37,398 nt of DNA, from positions 1-37,398 of the forward strand of contig JAISNP010000009.1 of NCBI GenBank assembly GCA_031276175.1. The letters run 5' to 3'. Made by a program: the position numbers and the translations under genes. The notes under the pieces were generated by a model, which did not search any database, had not been told where the DNA came from, and saw nothing but the letters and a program-made list of their open reading frames with translations. Positions 34,743 through 37,398 of this stretch are shown in pieces. The stretch is from Tannerella sp. (GTDB lineage: Bacteria; Bacteroidota; Bacteroidia; Bacteroidales; Tannerellaceae). Each line of letters begins with the position of its first letter. Positions within the stretch are counted from its first letter, which is position 1.

Positions 34743-35954
34743 ATGCCTACCATATCGTCGCGGGGTTTACTTATGCCGGAATCCCCCATCCGCAAGCTTG
34801 TGCCGCTGGCCAATCAAGCCAAGGCAAGAGGAATAAAAGTATATCATCTGAACATAGGCCAGCCCGACTTGCCGACGCCCGAAGTGGGGATTAAGGCGGC
34901 GCGCGGGTTTGAGCGGCGCGTGTTCGAATATTCGCCGAGCGAGGGAATCCTTTCTTTCCGCGAAAAGCTTGTGACGTATTACAGAAAGTTCGACATACGG
35001 GTGGATACGGACGATATTATCGTGACGACGGGCGGCTCCGAGGCCGTGTCGTTTTCGTTCATGGCCTGCCTCGATCCGGGCGACGAGATCATCATCCCCG
35101 AACCGGCTTATGCCAACTACATGGCGTTTGCCATCTCGAGCGGCGCGGTGATTCGCACCATCCCTTCGTCGATCGACGACGGGTTTGCGCTGCCCTCCGT
35201 CGAACGGTTTAAGACGCTGATTTCGCCGCGCACGAAGGCTGTCATGATTTGCAATCCGAACAACCCGACGGGCTATCTGTACTCGCAGAAGGAGATGAAC
35301 CAGCTGCGCGACATTGTGAAGGAGCACGACCTGTTCCTGTTTTCCGACGAAGTGTACCGCGAATTTTGCTACACGGGCGCGCCCTACATCTCGGCCTTCC
35401 ATCTCGAAGGGATAGAAGACCACGTTGTGCTGGTCGATTCGGTGTCGAAGCGATACAGCGAGTGCGGCATACGCATCGGCGCGCTGATTACGAAAAACCG
35501 GCAGGTAAGGGACAACGTGATGAAATGGTGTCAGGCGCGCCTCAGCCCGCCGCTCATCGGACAGTTCGTGGCAGAAGCGTCGCTCGACACGCCGAAGGAG
35601 TACATGCTGTCGGTATACAACGAATACCTGGAACGCCGCAACTTCCTCGTCGACCGCATAAACCGCATCGACGGGTGCTATTCCCCCATTCCGATGGGCG
35701 CGTTTTATACGCTGGCCAAGCTGCCGGTCGACGATGCGGACGCCTTCTGCGCCTGGTGCCTGCGCGACTTCAGCCACGAGGGGCAAACCCTCATGATGGC
35801 GCCCGCCTCCGGCTTCTACACCTCGCCCGGATACGGGACGAACGAAGTACGCCTCGCCTACGTCCTCAACAAGGAAGAGCTGGCCAAGGCGCTCACCGTC
35901 CTCGAACACGCGCTGGAAGCCTATCCGGGACGAACGAAAACGCCGCTGCGGTGA
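34743..35954 (+). CDS. PLP-dependent class I/II aminotransferase (aspartate aminotransferase-like)
   Basis: 403 residues. Motifs in order: HLNIGQPDLPTPE near the N-terminus (35-47), TTGGSEAVSF (95-104), CNPNNPTGYLYS (170-181) with the PLP-contacting Asn, SDEVYREF (201-208), the Schiff-base lysine K236 in DSVSKRYSECGIRIGAL, and the carboxylate-binding arginine near R244 and at the C-terminal domain. It transfers amino groups between an amino acid and 2-oxoglutarate; aspartate is the likeliest substrate by family but is not proven. An internal ATG at 34773 is possible. The stop overlaps the next gene's GTG start (GTGA). Confidence 0.92.
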   Translation: MPTISSRGLLMPESPIRKLVPLANQAKARGIKVYHLNIGQPDLPTPEVGIKAARGFERRVFEYSPSEGILSFREKLVTYYRKFDIRVDTDDIIVTTGGSEAVSFSFMACLDPGDEIIIPEPAYANYMAFAISSGAVIRTIPSSIDDGFALPSVERFKTLISPRTKAVMICNPNNPTGYLYSQKEMNQLRDIVKEHDLFLFSDEVYREFCYTGAPYISAFHLEGIEDHVVLVDSVSKRYSECGIRIGALITKNRQVRDNVMKWCQARLSPPLIGQFVAEASLDTPKEYMLSVYNEYLERRNFLVDRINRIDGCYSPIPMGAFYTLAKLPVDDADAFCAWCLRDFSHEGQTLMMAPASGFYTSPGYGTNEVRLAYVLNKEELAKALTVLEHALEAYPGRTKTPLR

Positions 35955-37201
35955 ACCTCGAACGCTTCATTGCCGGACGCACCCTCCGGTCGGGACGCGC
36001 ACCGGCCGGATACCGCGTCAGCCCGCCCGCCATACGAATCGCCTCCGCCGGCATCGCGCTGGGACTGGCCACGATGCTGCTCTCCGTAGCCGTCGTAACC
36101 GGCTTCAAACACGAAGTGCGCGACAAAGTCGTCGGCTTCGGCGCGCACATCCGGATTACGCACTTCGACAGCAATGCCTCCTACGAAACAGCCCCCATCA
36201 TGCCCGGCGACACGCTGACGGCCGCACTCCGCGCATGGCCGGGCATTCGCCACGTAGAAGCGTTCGCCACCAAACCGGGAATCATGAAGACGGAAACCGA
36301 TTTTCAAGGCATCGTACTCAAAGGCGTCGGCGCCGACTGCGACTGGTCGTTCTTCCGCAAACACCTGACGGAAGGCGAAATCATCGCCGTCGACTCCCCC
36401 CGCGTCGCCTCCGGCGTGCTGATCTCCGCCACCCTGGCCGGCATGATGGGACTGAAATGCGGCGACTCCTTCACCGCCTACTTCCTCCACGACGCCATCC
36501 GCGCACGCAAATTCCACATCAGCGGCATATACGCCACCGGCTACTCCGACTACGACAAACTGTTCGTCATCGCCGACATACGCCAGGTACGCCGCCTGAA
36601 CGGCTGGGACGACGACGCCGCAAGCGGGCTGGCGCTCTACGTAGACAACTACCGGCACATCGCCGCCACGGGCGAACAACTCTACTTCCACCTGATAGAC
36701 AAAACCGACCGGGCGGGAAACACCCTCTACGTCCGCACGATAGAAGAACTGAACCCGATGATATTCGGCTGGCTCGAAGTGCTCGACGTCAACGTAGCCC
36801 TCATCCTCGTCCTCATGACAGCCGTCTCGGGCTTCACCATGATCTCCGGCCTCCTCATCATCATCCTCGAACGCATCCGCATGATCGGCATCCTCAAAGC
36901 CCTCGGACAAACAAACGCCGCCCTCCGCCGCATCTTCCTCCACATCGCCTCGCGCCTGATCGCCCGCGGCATGATACGGGGCAACGCCATAGCGCTCGCC
37001 ATCTGCCTCATACAATCACACTTCCACCCCCTCGCGCTCGACCCCGACACCTATTACCTCGACGCCGTCCCCGTCGACCTCAACCCCGCCGCATGGCTCC
37101 TCATCAACGCCGGCGCCTTCGCCGCATCCATGCTGATGATGATCGCCCCCGCCGGCCTCGCCGCAAAAATCCACCCCGCCCGCGCCATCCGCTTCGAATA
37201 A
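35951..37201 (+). CDS. LolC/LolE-type (FtsX superfamily) ABC transporter permease
   Basis: 416 residues from a GTG at 35951 that overlaps the preceding stop by four bases. The frame is open further upstream but inside the aminotransferase gene. N-terminus NLERFIAGRTL then TM1 (IRIASAGIALGLATMLLSVAVVTGF), a periplasmic domain (about 48-265), TM2 (DVNVALILVLMTAVSGFTMISG), the coupling stretch ERIRMIGILKALGQTNAALRRIF, and TM3-4 ending PARAIRF. It resembles the lipoprotein-releasing permeases LolC/E, which work with a LolD ATPase such as the one at 14863. The periplasmic domain lacks obvious MacB_PCD features, consistent with Lol type. Confidence 0.88.
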   Translation: MNLERFIAGRTLRSGRAPAGYRVSPPAIRIASAGIALGLATMLLSVAVVTGFKHEVRDKVVGFGAHIRITHFDSNASYETAPIMPGDTLTAALRAWPGIRHVEAFATKPGIMKTETDFQGIVLKGVGADCDWSFFRKHLTEGEIIAVDSPRVASGVLISATLAGMMGLKCGDSFTAYFLHDAIRARKFHISGIYATGYSDYDKLFVIADIRQVRRLNGWDDDAASGLALYVDNYRHIAATGEQLYFHLIDKTDRAGNTLYVRTIEELNPMIFGWLEVLDVNVALILVLMTAVSGFTMISGLLIIILERIRMIGILKALGQTNAALRRIFLHIASRLIARGMIRGNAIALAICLIQSHFHPLALDPDTYYLDAVPVDLNPAAWLLINAGAFAASMLMMIAPAGLAAKIHPARAIRFE

Positions 37202-37247
37202 ACAACGCCCCCCGGCACAAAAAAAAACGCCTCCCGGCAAAAAACAC

Positions 37248-37278
37248 TTGCCCGTTTCCGAAAACATTCTTACCTTCG
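37248..37278 (+). promoter_or_regulatory. Possible promoter near the right edge
   Basis: TTG (37248-37250) and TACCTTCG (37271-37278, one mismatch to TAnnTTTG) are 20 bases apart. An ATG at 37310 opens a frame that continues out of the window (MNLSLHIYTFPRTTASLRG and on) and runs into the repeat-like edge; too short to call. Confidence 0.4.
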
Positions 37279-37362
37279 CCGTCGAAATAATACCATCGAC
37301 CTGTACCGGATGAATCTGTCTTTACACATATATACATTCCCCCGCACAACGGCGTCTCTCCG

Positions 37363-37398
37363 CGGAACCTTCGGGAATGTCCCCGGACGCTTCGGGGA
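37363..37398. repeat. Probable start of a further 21-bp tandem array, cut by the window edge
   Basis: CGGAACCTTCGGG at 37363 and CGGACGCTTCGGG at 37384 are exactly 21 bp apart and match at 12 of the 15 positions available before the window ends. Between them GGGA-ATG-TCCC forms a palindrome. This has the size and design of arrays 2 and 3, but less than two full units are visible. Confidence 0.4.

Noticed and set aside
35249..35950. Extension of the LolC/E-type permease to 35249
   Set aside because: It is antiphase to the aminotransferase coding sequence; the GTG at 35951 with GTGA overlap is a normal coupled start.

Overview
The window looks like chromosomal DNA from a member of the order Bacteroidales (Bacteroidota). 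The evidence is the repeated TAnnTTTG (-7) and TTTG/TTG (-33) promoter elements about 20 bases apart, the near absence of Shine-Dalgarno sequences, many lipoproteins with short signal peptides, a six-bladed beta-propeller lipoprotein, a GH29 fucosidase, and the PheS zinc-rich loop and L27 acidic tail seen in this group. The genus cannot be fixed from sequence reading alone. Coding DNA is moderately GC-rich; one gene (4999-6162) is visibly AT-richer than its surroundings.

Layout. 1-636: C-terminal end of a P-type calcium ATPase. 659-2338 (minus): pheS then nth. 2424-3692: CNNM/CorC-type membrane protein with CBS domains. 4324-12082: a TetR regulator, an AT-rich beta-propeller lipoprotein, a TolC/adaptor/RND tripartite efflux operon and a small P-II-like protein. 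12730-15516 (minus): LolD-type ATPase, sodium-dependent symporter, membrane-anchored helix-hairpin-helix protein. 15648-18649: a response regulator that has lost its DNA-binding part, then mutS. 19049-20656: pckA with a clear terminator. 20814-23456: thioredoxin-fold lipoprotein with a degenerate active site, then comM. 24529-30312: a MacAB-TolC-like exporter (ATPase, two FtsX-type permeases, adaptor, outer membrane factor) behind a good promoter and a long leader. 30654-31363: rplU-rpmA with promoter, leader hairpin and terminator. 31508-32773: Cys/Met-metabolism PLP enzyme, convergent with a GH29 alpha-L-fucosidase (32804-34591, minus). 34743-37201: aspartate-type aminotransferase overlapping a LolC/E-type permease by four bases.

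The most unusual content is between genes. Three intergenic spaces hold uninterrupted tandem arrays (3776-4097, 12213-12674, 23856-24149). Each array has its own sequence, but all share one design: a palindromic core of 12-18 bases, a short spacer, a fixed period of 21 or 23 bp, no indels between copies, and almost only transition differences. A two-copy version with a 21-bp period follows mutS (18715-18747). The last 36 bases of the window look like the first copies of a further 21-bp array. Shared architecture with unrelated sequence suggests one generating or binding process acting at many intergenic sites. I found no tRNA, rRNA, CRISPR array, transposase or phage gene.
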